Positions 41,256 to 50,012 are shown, numbered from the stretch's first letter. The stretch is DNA of 51,883 nt from an uncultured Oscillospiraceae bacterium (GCA_905212515.1 CAJMEU010000001.1:1-51883); one strand, 5' to 3'. The notes: generated by a model from the sequence alone, not told the origin. Program-made: numbers and translations.

Positions 41256-42897
41256 GCGGGGCCAGGCGGCGGGCTTCGGCGACCACTGCGGGCGGGAAGC
41301 CCATCTCGTCCAGCAGACGGATGGCATTGCGCCCGCGGGCCGGGCCGCCGCGCAGCAGGTAATCAAAAGCCACGGCGCCGTTTTGCACCACTTCCTGGAA
41401 GTGATAATTATCGCACACGTCGGCCAGGGCCCCGGTCAGCTCCACGTCATGGGTGGCCACGAAACACAGGGCACCGGTGCCAGCCAAGTGGCGCAGCACC
41501 GCCTGGCTGGCGGCCAGGCGCTCGTCGGTATTGGTCCCCCGCAGGATCTCGTCCACAAAGCAGAGGAACTCCTCGCCCGCGTCGGCACGCTGCAAAACGC
41601 GCCGCAGGCTGCGCAGCTCGGCTACAAAATAACTCTCCCCAGCCAACAGGTCATCGGCGATGGCCATGCTGGACAGCACGGGCAAGGGCCCGGCCTTCAA
41701 GGCGAAACGCCGGGCTGTGCAGAGGCCCAGCGTCTGAGCCAGCAGGGCGTTTAGGGCCAGGGCTTTAAGGAAGGTGGATTTGCCCGAAGCGTTGCTGCCC
41801 GTGAACAGCGCGCAGCGGCTGAAGGCGCCGCTGTTGGGCACGGCCTGGGGCAGCAGGGGATGCCGCACCTCCTGGGCCTCCAGACGGTTTTTCGGCAGAA
41901 AGTCCGGCGCACACACGGGCCCGGCCTGTCCGGCGGCAAAGGAAGCGGCACAGGAGGCCAGCTCCACTTCGCCCAACAGGCAGAACAGCTGTTCCAGCGC
42001 CGCGGGCTGGGCGGCCAGGGCCCGCACCGCGCGCTGATAATACAGAACCGGCAGCAGGAACACCATATTGAGCACGTCGATCAAAAAGTCGGAACCCGCG
42101 ATCTCCGCGCCGGCCTGGCCGGTGCGCACCAGCCAGGATAACGGCCCCGCCGCACCGGACAAAGAATCCAGCGCTTTGCCCAGTTTTTCGCACAGATGCG
42201 GCGCGGCCGGCTGCAGGGCCTTGTGCACGCCGCGTCCCGCGCGCAGCACGTCTGAAAGATAGGCCAGTGTGTCCAGCCAGGCTGCGGTCTTTGTCTTGGC
42301 CCGCTGGCAAAGCAGCACGTTCAGGCACACCGCGCCCACCAAGGCGGGCACGCCCCAGGGCCGGCCCAGCGCGGCTAGGCAGAAAAGGGGCAGCAGGCCG
42401 CAAATAAGGTAAAGGGCCGGCGCCTTCAACACGGCGAATTGGGGCGAAAACAACAGGCGGGAAAAATCCCCGCCCCGCTTGCGGCCCGTGCCGGCCAGGG
42501 CCAGCTGCGCGGCCACCCGGGCCTCTTCATGCGCTGCAAGGGCCTGGGCCAACGCTTGGCGCCGGGCCGCATCAGCCGGCGCCAGGGGACGGTGCAGCGC
42601 GGCGTACAAATAGCCCTCGCCCACGGCGCTTTGGCAGATATTCAACCGGGCGAACACCTCGTCCATGTCCAGGTCCTGCCAAGTGCGCTCGTCCACATCG
42701 GCTGGCCCGGCGTTGTCGGCTAGGCGCTGCCACCAGGCGCCGGTCAGCTTGCGGGGCGCGCCGTCCTCCGGCGCCTGCCCAAAACTGTGGACGATGCGCC
42801 GGCGCAGCGCGGCACGGCGGCGGCGCGCGTCCCAAAAGGTATAGGCCGCCAGCAGGGCCGTCACCCCGGCCAGCAAAGCGATCAAGCTCCAGTCCAC
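41242..42897 (-). CDS. membrane-anchored MutS-like (MutS domain V) ATPase
   Basis: 551 aa. Membrane helix near the N-terminus (SLIALLAGVTALLAAYTFW) and two more in the middle (APALYLICGLLPLFCLAAL; PALVGAVCLNVLL). C-terminal MutS ATPase: Walker A GSNASGKST, LPVLSSMAIADDL, Walker B FLCFVDEILRGTNTDER and ATHDVEL. The mismatch-recognition and connector domains of true MutS are lacking, so this is the 'DNA mismatch repair protein MutS'-like membrane family, whose role is unknown. It follows the AAA ATPase gene by 39 nt. Confidence 0.85.
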   Translation of the reverse strand: MDWSLIALLAGVTALLAAYTFWDARRRRAALRRRIVHSFGQAPEDGAPRKLTGAWWQRLADNAGPADVDERTWQDLDMDEVFARLNICQSAVGEGYLYAALHRPLAPADAARRQALAQALAAHEEARVAAQLALAGTGRKRGGDFSRLLFSPQFAVLKAPALYLICGLLPLFCLAALGRPWGVPALVGAVCLNVLLCQRAKTKTAAWLDTLAYLSDVLRAGRGVHKALQPAAPHLCEKLGKALDSLSGAAGPLSWLVRTGQAGAEIAGSDFLIDVLNMVFLLPVLYYQRAVRALAAQPAALEQLFCLLGEVELASCAASFAAGQAGPVCAPDFLPKNRLEAQEVRHPLLPQAVPNSGAFSRCALFTGSNASGKSTFLKALALNALLAQTLGLCTARRFALKAGPLPVLSSMAIADDLLAGESYFVAELRSLRRVLQRADAGEEFLCFVDEILRGTNTDERLAASQAVLRHLAGTGALCFVATHDVELTGALADVCDNYHFQEVVQNGAVAFDYLLRGGPARGRNAIRLLDEMGFPPAVVAEARRLAPPPLS

Positions 42898-42936
42898 TCC
42901 GCGCGCCCCCTTCCACTTTTACTCAGGGCTATTATA

Positions 42937-43704
42937 TCACATCGGCGCCAGCAATGCATCCAGCATGCGGGCCGGGTCGTCCAGAAAGGCTTTCGTCACC
43001 TGGTAGGGCATGGTGTCCTTGTAAGGGGTGCGGGCCAGGCCCTGATCGCTCAGCACCAAAATATCCGCGCCGGGATAGGCCAGCAGAATGGGCGAGTGGG
43101 TGGCGATGATGAACTGGCTGCCCTGCTGGCATAAGCCGTGGAGGGCCGCCAGCAGCGTCAGCTGCCGGCTGGCGGAGAGGGCGGCCTCCGGCTCGTCCAG
43201 CAGATACAGGCCCTGGCCGCCGAAGCGGTTCAGCACCAGGGCCAGAAAGCTCTCGCCATGGCTTTGGGCGTGCAGGCTGCGGCCGCCGTAACTGTCCAAG
43301 ACAGGGCGGCCTGCGGCGGGGATGGCGTCCAGACGCTGGATCTCCGTGGCCACATTGTAAAAACTCTCGGCCCGCAGGAAATAGCCGTCCTTCTCCCGCC
43401 GGGGGCCCCGCCGCAGCCGCAGGAAGCGGTGCAGCCCCGTGTGGGTGTCGGCCGTGGAAAAATGGAAATTGCGGCTGCCGCCCTCGGGGTTGAAGCCCGC
43501 CACCACGGCCAGCGCCTCCAGCAGGGTGGATTTACCCGTGCCATTTTCGCCGCACAGGAAAGTGACGGGGCCCGCGAACTGCAGTTCTTCCCTGAGGGCC
43601 TGCACCGCCGGCAGGCGCAGGGCAAAGCAATCCTCGTCTGCCAGGGCCCCGCCGCAGGCTTCGTCCAGCCGCACCGCGCGCAGGTAAAGGGGAAATTCGT
43701 TCAT
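42937..43704 (-). CDS. AAA-family/SMC-like ATPase
   Basis: 255 aa. Walker A CGENGTGKST, then SHGESFLAL (signature-like), Walker B LYLLDEPEAALS and the IIATHSPILL switch: the layout of ABC/SMC-type AAA ATPases (COG3910-like). No transmembrane segments. ATG 43704 has AAAGGAG 7 nt upstream and overlaps the preceding stop by 4 nt; longer frames upstream are not needed. Neighbours suggest a DNA-related role, but the family is poorly characterised. Confidence 0.85.
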   Translation of the reverse strand: MNEFPLYLRAVRLDEACGGALADEDCFALRLPAVQALREELQFAGPVTFLCGENGTGKSTLLEALAVVAGFNPEGGSRNFHFSTADTHTGLHRFLRLRRGPRREKDGYFLRAESFYNVATEIQRLDAIPAAGRPVLDSYGGRSLHAQSHGESFLALVLNRFGGQGLYLLDEPEAALSASRQLTLLAALHGLCQQGSQFIIATHSPILLAYPGADILVLSDQGLARTPYKDTMPYQVTKAFLDDPARMLDALLAPM

Positions 43705-44504
43705 AGGATGCTCCTTTCCCAGGGCAGCGCCGCCGGCCCGGACGCCTCTGCGGGGCCGGGGGGCTGCCACGGCAGGAGGTAAGGCGAGTGGCGCTGGGGC
43801 ATGTGGCCCATCTGGCAGCGGGGGTTTACGCGCTCTTCCACGGCGATGGTTTTGACGAAGCGCCGCCACAGTGCGCGGTATTGGCGCTCTTCGGCCGTCA
43901 GCGGGGGCAGGGCCAGATCGTCCAGCGCCAGGATATCGGCCCGCTTTTCACGCCACACCAGGGCGGCCTTGTGGGTGCGGTCGTAAATAAGGAACTGCTC
44001 GCCGCCGAAGCGCCCGATGAAATGGGGCGCAAGGTAGGGCAGCACGAAATTTTTGGGGCCGATCTCCGCCGCCAGGCCCGCGCCTGTGTCTGTGAAGCGG
44101 ATGAAGCCCGTCAGCAAATGGGCCTCATGCTTTAAATGCTGCTGGGCGGCCAGCAGCGGTGCCACCAACGGATGGCCCAGCATGCGGCACACGTTTTTGC
44201 AGCGGTAGCCCAGCAGGAGGAAGCGGAGCAGCGCCAGTTCCTTGTGTTCCAGGCAGGTGCAGAACACATCCCGCACCAATTCTTCCGCCTCCGGACCGAT
44301 CTTCGCCGGGATGGAGGCCACCACCCGCGCCGCATGGCCGGCATCCGTGGCGACGGCGCAGGGCTGGTACAGGCTGGGCTGGGCGTCCGCCTCGGGCTGG
44401 ATGTCCGCGGGCACCTGCCGCCTGTACACGCTCTCGTACACGCAGCACAAAAAGCCGTCGAAGGTGCCGTCATATAAATAAACTAGATCGCTTTCAGCAG
44501 GCAT
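43701..44504 (-). CDS. TIGR03915-type putative DNA repair/metabolism protein
   Basis: 267 aa. LVYLYDGTFDGFLCCVYESVYRR at the N-terminus and FIRFTDTGAGLAAEIGPKNFVLPYLAPHF with RFGGEQFLIYDRTHKAALVW fit the TIGR03915/DUF4130 family, normally encoded beside the radical SAM protein found here; the two are thought to act together on DNA, with no proven reaction. It overlaps the radical SAM gene by 22 nt. Confidence 0.88.
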   Translation of the reverse strand: MPAESDLVYLYDGTFDGFLCCVYESVYRRQVPADIQPEADAQPSLYQPCAVATDAGHAARVVASIPAKIGPEAEELVRDVFCTCLEHKELALLRFLLLGYRCKNVCRMLGHPLVAPLLAAQQHLKHEAHLLTGFIRFTDTGAGLAAEIGPKNFVLPYLAPHFIGRFGGEQFLIYDRTHKAALVWREKRADILALDDLALPPLTAEERQYRALWRRFVKTIAVEERVNPRCQMGHMPQRHSPYLLPWQPPGPAEASGPAALPWERSIL

Positions 44505-45823
44505 GACGCCGCCTCCTCTTGCATCATGGCGCCGGCCAACGGCAGCGGTGTGCCGCCGGCGGCCAGCTGCTGCACGGCCGGCGCGCTGAACAGGTTCAGC
44601 TGCTCGCTGCCGAAATTGAAGGCCTTGGGGTCCAGCAAAGCGCGCACTGTCTGCTCCCGCGTGGCGTGGGCGCCGGTGACAAAGCCTTTGCAGGTGATAA
44701 AATACTGCGCGCGCTTGAGCACCACGCCGATGCGCCGCAGTTCGGCCAGCCCCAGCGCCCCCTGGCGGCGGGCCGTGCGGATGCGCTGGGCACTTTTGGG
44801 CCCGATGCCCGGCACCCGCAGCAGCATCTCATAGCTGCAGCGGTTCACGTCCACGGGGAACAGCTCCAAATGGTGCAGGGCCCAGTTGCACTTGGGGTCC
44901 AGGTAAGGATCGAAATCCGGGTGCTGCTCGTCCAAAATTTCCCGTGCGCCGAAGCCATAGTAGCGCAGCAGCCAGTCGGCCTGGTACAGCCGGTGCTCGC
45001 GCAGCAGCGGGGGCTTCGTGTCCAGGGCGGGCAGCAGCGCGTTTTCGGCCACCGGCACATAAGCGGAGAAAAACACGCGCTTCAGCGAGAACTTTTTGTA
45101 CAGCCCTTCGGTCAGGCGCAGGATGTGGAAATCGCTCTCCGGGCTGGCGCCCACGATCATCTGGGTACTCTGGCCGGCCGGCGCGAAGCGCGGCGCGGCC
45201 CGGTACACCGCCAATTCGGCTTTGCTCTGGGCGATGCCGCTGCTCACCTGCTTCATGGGCTGCAGGATGGCGGGCTTTTTCTTCTCCGGCGCCAGCAGGG
45301 AAAGGCTCTGCTCGCTGGGAAGTTCGATATTCACGCTCAGCCGGTCGGCCAAAAGTCCCAGCCGCCGCACCAGCAACGGGTCTGCGCCGGGGATGGTCTT
45401 GGCGTGGATATAGCCCCGAAATCCATATTCGCCGCGCAAAAGCTCCAGCGCCTTGATCATCTGCTCCATGGTATAGTCCGGCGTGTTCAGCACGGCGCTG
45501 GAAAGGAACAGCCCCTCGATGTAATTGCGGCGGTAAAAGCCGATGGTCAGCTCGGCCAATTCCCGCGGGGTGAAGGCGGCGCGGGGCACGTCGCTGGTGC
45601 GCCGGTTCACGCAGTACTTGCAGTCGTAGCGACACACATTGGTCATCAGCACCTTCAAAAGGCTTACGCAGCGCCCGTCGGCCGAGAACGTGTGGCAGAT
45701 GCCCGGCGCGCTGGCGCTGCCCAGATGCACACCGTCGCCGGCGCGATCCACACCCGACGAGGTGCACGCCACGTCATATTTGGCGCTGTCCGTCAATATA
45801 GTCAGCTTTTCCATCAGGTCCAC
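44483..45823 (-). CDS. putative DNA modification/repair radical SAM protein (TIGR03916-type)
   Basis: 446 aa. The 4Fe-4S motif is CRYDCKYC (Cys64, 68, 71); KYDVACTSSG and CHTFSADGRCVSLLKVLMTN precede it. A C-terminal helix-hairpin-helix DNA-binding motif (LLRVPGIGPKSAQRI) supports action on DNA. Start GTG 45823 matches the family N-terminus (xDLxEKLxIL); ATG 45814 and 45835 are alternatives. The frame is open from 46144, but that extension crosses a promoter-like AT-rich stretch. First gene of the minus-strand train ending at the cyclophilin. Confidence 0.9.
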   Translation of the reverse strand: MDLMEKLTILTDSAKYDVACTSSGVDRAGDGVHLGSASAPGICHTFSADGRCVSLLKVLMTNVCRYDCKYCVNRRTSDVPRAAFTPRELAELTIGFYRRNYIEGLFLSSAVLNTPDYTMEQMIKALELLRGEYGFRGYIHAKTIPGADPLLVRRLGLLADRLSVNIELPSEQSLSLLAPEKKKPAILQPMKQVSSGIAQSKAELAVYRAAPRFAPAGQSTQMIVGASPESDFHILRLTEGLYKKFSLKRVFFSAYVPVAENALLPALDTKPPLLREHRLYQADWLLRYYGFGAREILDEQHPDFDPYLDPKCNWALHHLELFPVDVNRCSYEMLLRVPGIGPKSAQRIRTARRQGALGLAELRRIGVVLKRAQYFITCKGFVTGAHATREQTVRALLDPKAFNFGSEQLNLFSAPAVQQLAAGGTPLPLAGAMMQEEAASCLLKAI

Positions 45824-45917
45824 GGCATACCACATCCTTGTGTTGGCTTCGGCGGCGCCCGGCCGCCCCCAAAAGGGTACAAAAAAGAAAGGCCCGCCCC
45901 AAACGGGCCTATAGATG

Positions 45918-45958
45918 ATACAAAAAGTATATTTTTGCGTTATCAATACAAAAAGTAA
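45918..45958. promoter_or_regulatory. two direct repeats upstream of the radical SAM gene
   Basis: ATACAAAAAGTAT (45918-45930) and ATACAAAAAGTAA (45946-45958) recur with a 28-bp period. Each is itself a loose palindrome (ATAC-aaaaa-GTAT). On the minus strand TATACT (45923-45928 region) lies between them, so they probably flank or overlap the promoter of the DNA-repair operon. They may bind a regulator; none is identified. Confidence 0.5.
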
Positions 45959-46043
45959 ATGCCCGCAGCGGCGAAGGAAAAGGGAACGGCCGCTCGTTAT
46001 ACAGATAGCGGCGGCAAAAGCCGCGCGGAGAAAAGGAGAAGGA

Positions 46044-46826
46044 ATGATGAAAAGCGAGACGATCTTTTCCGGCCGGCGGGCGGCCCCCTGGCTGCTGGGG
46101 GCGCTGCTGACCCTGCGGTTTCCCTTGCTGATACTGGGCGGCACATCGGCCGCCGCCGCAGCGGTTTATCTGGTGGACACGTAGCTTTGTACGGCCCTGC
46201 TTTTTTGGGCGCTGCGGGACAGGCTGGACCGCTGCTTTGTCACCTTGCCCGCTTTGGCCCTGTTCCTGCTGTCGCCTCTATTTGCCTGGCAGGGCGGCAT
46301 GGACGACTTCACCGTGTGGCTGCGGGCGCTGGTATGCGCCGCGCTGGCCTGGGGGTTGTGGCGCCGGCGGGCGGAGGTGCGGCTGGCGCACAGCCGGGGC
46401 TTTGTGAAAAACCTGTTGCTGACAGCGGTACTGGTGGCTGCCGCCGCCCTGCTGTTTGCCTGGGTGCGCGGTTTCAAGGGCGGCGGGGAGGCGCCCACGG
46501 CCGAAAGCGTTTGGCGGGGCCTGTGTTTTCAGCTGTCCTTTGCGGCCGTGATGGAAGAACCGTTGTTCCGCGCCTTTTTGCCTGCGCTGCTGGAATCCCG
46601 CGGGCTGCGCCCCGCCGCCGCCGTATTGGCGTGCGCGGCCATTTTCTGGCTGGGGCATGCGTATTATATCGGCACAGGCGCCAATTTTTGGGTCGTTATC
46701 CCTCTGGCGTCGCTGCTGCTGGGCCTGGTGGCGCGCAGAACTGGCAGCATGGCCTGGTCCATGGGCGCCCATGCCTGCCTGAATGCGCTGGGCGATATTT
46801 TCCAGCATTCGCTTCGGCTGTTTTAA
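46044..46826 (+). pseudogene. CPBP-family intramembrane metalloprotease gene with in-frame TAG
   Basis: From ATG 46044 (AAGGAGAAGG upstream) the frame reads a membrane helix, then TAG at 46182-46184; the same frame continues without another stop to 46826. The downstream part has the complete CPBP/Abi set: EEPLFRAFLPALLESR (EExxxR), GHAYYIG and MGAHACLNAL. Joined across the TAG the product would be ~260 aa, normal for the family. Either a recent nonsense mutation, a sequencing error, or a shortened gene restarting at TTG 46245 or ATG 46299. Function would be CAAX-type protease or bacteriocin self-protection. Confidence 0.85.
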
Positions 46827-46841
46827 CGCCCGCATGCCGGG

Positions 46842-47609
46842 TCACAGCCGCAGGCTGAAATCTCCGCAGGGGAACAGCCCTGCGCCCTGGCATAATCGGC
46901 CCGCCCGCTGCAAACCGGCCAGCGCGCCGGCCACCCGCCCGGCCAGGTCGGGCGGGACGGGCAGGGCGTAGTGGCCCGGCCAAATGCGCCGCGCGTTCAG
47001 CGCGGCCATTTTTTGTGCCGACAGCAGAAAGGCCGCTGGGTCCGTGGTGGGATAGAACATGTCCAGTTGGCCTTGATAGAACAGGTCGCCGGAGAAAAGG
47101 GCGCCGCGCGCGGCCTCCCAAAAACACACGCGGCCCGGCGAATGGCCTGGTGTGTGGCACACTTGTATTTGGCGGCCGCCCAGGTCCAGTACTTGCCCAT
47201 CGTGCAAAAACTGGGTGGCCCCGCCGGCGAACACGGCGTAAGCGGCGGCGTCGAAGCCGGGCGGGAAGGCACAGGGCTGCCGCGTCAGCTGGGCGCGCAC
47301 CGCCGCGGGCGGCAGCGGGAAATGCCCCGCCAGCCACGGCGCCTCGGCCCTGTGCACCGCCCGTCGGGCAAAGGCGCCCAAAGCCCCGATGTGGTCCCAG
47401 TGGGCGTGGGTGACGGCCGCCAGCACGGGCAGATCCGTCAGGGCCCGCACCTGGGCCGCCAGGTCGTCCACGCCCAGGCCGGTGTCGATCAGCAGCGCGC
47501 GCCGCGCGCCCAGCAGCAGGTAGCAGTGGGGCTGTTCCCAGTGCAAGGGCTCACTGATAACGGCCGTATCCGCCTCCGGCCATTGAACGTCAAACCAGGG
47601 CCTAGCCAT
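46842..47609 (-). CDS. metallo-beta-lactamase-fold hydrolase
   Basis: 255 aa. Zinc motif THAHWDHIG (HxHxDH), then CHTPGHSPG, LFSGDLFYQG and PGHYALP supply the rest of the binuclear site. N-terminal HCYLLLGARRALLIDTG is typical of glyoxalase II-like or related hydrolases. ATG 47609 overlaps the stop of the VOC gene by 8 nt; the longer frame from 47729 runs into that gene. Last gene of the seven-gene minus-strand cluster. Substrate unknown. Confidence 0.88.
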   Translation of the reverse strand: MARPWFDVQWPEADTAVISEPLHWEQPHCYLLLGARRALLIDTGLGVDDLAAQVRALTDLPVLAAVTHAHWDHIGALGAFARRAVHRAEAPWLAGHFPLPPAAVRAQLTRQPCAFPPGFDAAAYAVFAGGATQFLHDGQVLDLGGRQIQVCHTPGHSPGRVCFWEAARGALFSGDLFYQGQLDMFYPTTDPAAFLLSAQKMAALNARRIWPGHYALPVPPDLAGRVAGALAGLQRAGRLCQGAGLFPCGDFSLRL

Positions 47610-47994
47610 GCTGCGGCGCCTCCGGCTGGCCATTGTCCAGGCAGAAAGGGTGGCCCGCCGGGTCCAGCAGGGTGCGGGAGGTGGTGAAATATTGGGCGTC
47701 GGCCAATCTGGCGCCGCACGCCAGGGCAAAAGCCACGGCCGCGTCCAGGTCGCCCACGCGCCAGTCCAGGTGCAGCATCTGCCCGGGCGCGCCGGGCCGC
47801 CAGGGCCAAACCGGCGGCGCGTAAGCGGGCACGGCCTGGAACGCCAGCGTCCAACCCTCGGGCGCGGTCAGCGCGGCCCAGCCCTCGCCGGCCGGTTCCC
47901 GGGGCCAGCCCAGCAGCTTCTGATAGAAAGCGGCCAGGGCCGCGGGGTCGGCGCAGTCCAGCACGATGCCGGACAGCCTGCATGTCCCGCCCAT
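47602..47994 (-). CDS. VOC/glyoxalase-like family protein
   Basis: 130 aa. GIVLDCADPAALAAFYQKLLGW, MLHLDWRVGDLDAAVAFALACGARL and LLDPAGHPFCL fit the glyoxalase-like (Glyoxalase_6) single-domain VOC family. The C-terminal Glu ligand common in true glyoxalases is not evident, so catalysis is doubtful. ATG 47994 shares a base with the upstream stop (TGATG); GTG 47997 is the alternative. Confidence 0.82.
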   Translation of the reverse strand: MGGTCRLSGIVLDCADPAALAAFYQKLLGWPREPAGEGWAALTAPEGWTLAFQAVPAYAPPVWPWRPGAPGQMLHLDWRVGDLDAAVAFALACGARLADAQYFTTSRTLLDPAGHPFCLDNGQPEAPQHG

Positions 47995-48431
47995 CACAGC
48001 ATCCCCCGCTTCGCCGCCGGCAGCCGCAACCGGATCAGCGCCAGCGCGTCCGCCATGGCCTGCCGGCTGTCCACGGGCAGCATCAGCCAGCGCGCGCCGT
48101 TCACCGCGTCCGCCCGGCGGTAGATCTTTGCCGTCTCTGGGCTGAAGGTGGGCAGCAGGGCCTCGGCTTCAAGCTGCTCTTTGGGGCCGACCGTCACCAT
48201 ACAGGTAAAATGGCCGCTGTCCGGGTATAGCACGCACAGGCTGCGGCCGCTGCGGCGGAATTTCACATTCCAGCCCGGTGCGCCGCAGCATTTGCTGTAC
48301 TCGATGGCTTTTTGGCCGCCGGCAGCCTCGCACGCGGCGCACAGCGGCGCCCAATAAGGGGAATCCACCGCCGCGCACAGCTCGTCGAACTCCGGTTGCC
48401 GCAGAGCGGGGAAACGTTCAGTCCAAAGCAT
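47994..48431 (-). CDS. DUF3788 family protein
   Basis: 145 aa. IEYSKCCGAPGWNVKFRRSGRSLCVLYP and FTCMVTVGPKEQ are the conserved DUF3788 core. Cytosolic, function unknown. AAAGGAGG 7 nt before ATG 48431 fixes the start; the frame extends to 48521 within the Nudix gene. Confidence 0.85.
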   Translation of the reverse strand: MLWTERFPALRQPEFDELCAAVDSPYWAPLCAACEAAGGQKAIEYSKCCGAPGWNVKFRRSGRSLCVLYPDSGHFTCMVTVGPKEQLEAEALLPTFSPETAKIYRRADAVNGARWLMLPVDSRQAMADALALIRLRLPAAKRGML

Positions 48432-48451
48432 AAGAAGCCTCCTTTTGCCTG

Positions 48452-49291
48452 TCAGGGCTCGTCGGGCAGGGCCGCGTCCAGCGCCCGGCGCCAGGCGGGC
48501 GGCTGGACGTCGTCGCCCCAATATTCTTCCAGGGCGGTGATTCGCCCCGCGTCATCGAAGGTGAAAAAGGACACGGCGTGGAACGCTTCGCCCTCGCCGC
48601 TCTCCACGGCGGTGGCGGTCACCACGCCGCCGGGGATGGGCTCGGCCCGCACCACGGTGCCATGCCAAGTGCCGGGATAGGCACAGTTGGCCCGGATATA
48701 TCCCGCGGAGGTGAAGCGCTCGGCCGTGTTCGGCCAGCGCACCACAGCGTTCTCGGCAAAATAGCCGGGCAGGGCCGCCGCGTCCTGGCGCAGCACGGCC
48801 CCCCAGAAGGACAGCGCCGCGGCCCGCAGCCGGTCGGCGGCCGGCACATGGGCCAGGCCCAGGGCCTTTTGCGCCAATGCCTCGGCGTACAGCAGCGGCG
48901 TGATGGCAGGATAGGTCAGCCGGTCGGGCGGGGGCAGGGTATCGAAGGCGCGCACTTCCGCGATCTCATGGGTCAGCGGTTCCATGTGCTCGAAATAAGC
49001 CACGAACACCATGCCGTTGGCCTCGTCCCCCGCCGCACCGGCACGATAATCGCACAGCGGCTGGATGGCGGCGTCCACGGCGCCGCTCTCCTCCCGCAAT
49101 TCCCGGGCCGCGGCCTCCATGGGGGTCTCCCCCGGCTCGATGTGGCCGCCCTGGCTTTCCCACGTGGCGCGGCTGGCGTGGCGGGACAGCAGCAGCCGCC
49201 CGTCCACGCAGGACAGCGTCACCACGTATTTGTAATTTTTTAGCGTCCCCAAGGGGTGGATGGCACAGCGCAAAACGATCTCCTCCCTCAT
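48452..49291 (-). CDS. Nudix hydrolase fused to a SnoaL-like domain
   Basis: 279 aa. Residues ~1-130 are a Nudix domain with the full box GHIEPGETPMEAAARELREE plus SGA (Glu and Gly in the required positions). Residues ~155-270 look like a SnoaL/NTF2-like nuclear-transport-factor fold: RAAALSFWGAVLRQDAAALPG, YFAENAVVRWPNTAERF and AVSFFTFDDAGRITALEEYW. The fusion is uncommon and suggests a substrate-specific activity. It overlaps DUF3795 by 4 nt. Confidence 0.85.
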   Translation of the reverse strand: MREEIVLRCAIHPLGTLKNYKYVVTLSCVDGRLLLSRHASRATWESQGGHIEPGETPMEAAARELREESGAVDAAIQPLCDYRAGAAGDEANGMVFVAYFEHMEPLTHEIAEVRAFDTLPPPDRLTYPAITPLLYAEALAQKALGLAHVPAADRLRAAALSFWGAVLRQDAAALPGYFAENAVVRWPNTAERFTSAGYIRANCAYPGTWHGTVVRAEPIPGGVVTATAVESGEGEAFHAVSFFTFDDAGRITALEEYWGDDVQPPAWRRALDAALPDEP

Positions 49292-49662
49292 AACCGGCGC
49301 AGCAGCGCCAAAATGGCTGCCTCGTCTTCCGGGGCATCGTAGTCGCCGGTCAGCAGGCCGGGGTAGTGGTATTGATAGCCGGCTGCCTCGCCCCGCCGCA
49401 GAGCGGCCAGCAGCGCCTCTTCGCCCTCCTGGCCCAGAAAACGGCAGAAGGCCCTCACCCGGGGCTTTTGCAGCATGGGCTGGCCGCAGGGGAATTCAGC
49501 GCAGGCCCAGCAGCCCGGCAGATCTTGCCGCCGGCAGCAGGCGGCAATGGCACAATCGGCCGTGTGGGCGCAGCCGCCGCGCCGGCATCCGGCACAGCTG
49601 CCGTTGTCACTGCACACACAGCAGGCCAATCCGCAATAGGCAAATCCCTTTTCAGCCTCCAT
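49288..49662 (-). CDS. DUF3795-type cysteine-rich protein
   Basis: 124 aa. FAYCGLACCVCSDNGSCAGC, CAIAACCRRQDLPGCWACAEF and PCGQPM follow the DUF3795 pattern of metal-binding cysteines. Shares the pattern with the protein at 40203 but lacks its C-terminal zinc ribbon. Start ATG 49662 has GGAGG 7 nt before it; the longer frame to 49935 overlaps the NIF3-like gene. Function unknown. Confidence 0.8.
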   Translation of the reverse strand: MEAEKGFAYCGLACCVCSDNGSCAGCRRGGCAHTADCAIAACCRRQDLPGCWACAEFPCGQPMLQKPRVRAFCRFLGQEGEEALLAALRRGEAAGYQYHYPGLLTGDYDAPEDEAAILALLRRL

Positions 49663-50008
49663 GCCCTTCCTCCGCTGCGAAAGCCGCCGCGTCCAGCAGC
49701 GGCACCACGTTGATGACGGGCTCTTCATAAGGGTGGACGGCCCGCACGGCCGCCAGTGCCTGGGGGACGTTTTGGGCCGGGCAGCGCATTTCCAGTTTGT
49801 ACTCCCGCCCGCGGCACAGGCTATCCACTGCCCCGTCGTAAGGATCGCTGCCCGGCAAGGGGCGCCAACAGCCCTCCACCGGCGCCCAGGAGGCCACGTG
49901 GTCATACAGGCCCACCCGGCCCGCGCCCGCCTCATGCAATGCTTCCAAAACCGCGTCCAGGCAGCTGGACGGCAGATAAATTTCCAATTTTACTGTGCCC
50001 TGCATCAT
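49652..50008 (-). CDS. NIF3/YqfO-like (CutA-like fold) small protein
   Basis: 118 aa. KLEIYLPSSCLDAVLEALHEAG, GRVGLYDHVASW, PLPGSDPYDG and HPYEEPVINVVPL match the trimerising insert domain of YqfO/NIF3 proteins when encoded on its own. Probable metal or small-ligand binding; no known activity. Start ATG 50008 (or 50005); it overlaps DUF3795 by 11 nt. Confidence 0.82.
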   Translation of the reverse strand: MMQGTVKLEIYLPSSCLDAVLEALHEAGAGRVGLYDHVASWAPVEGCWRPLPGSDPYDGAVDSLCRGREYKLEMRCPAQNVPQALAAVRAVHPYEEPVINVVPLLDAAAFAAEEGHGG

Positions 50009-50012
50009 TTTG

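Noticed and set aside
44519..45958. 479-codon plus-strand frame
   Set aside because: Antisense to the radical SAM gene with its CxxxCxxC motif.
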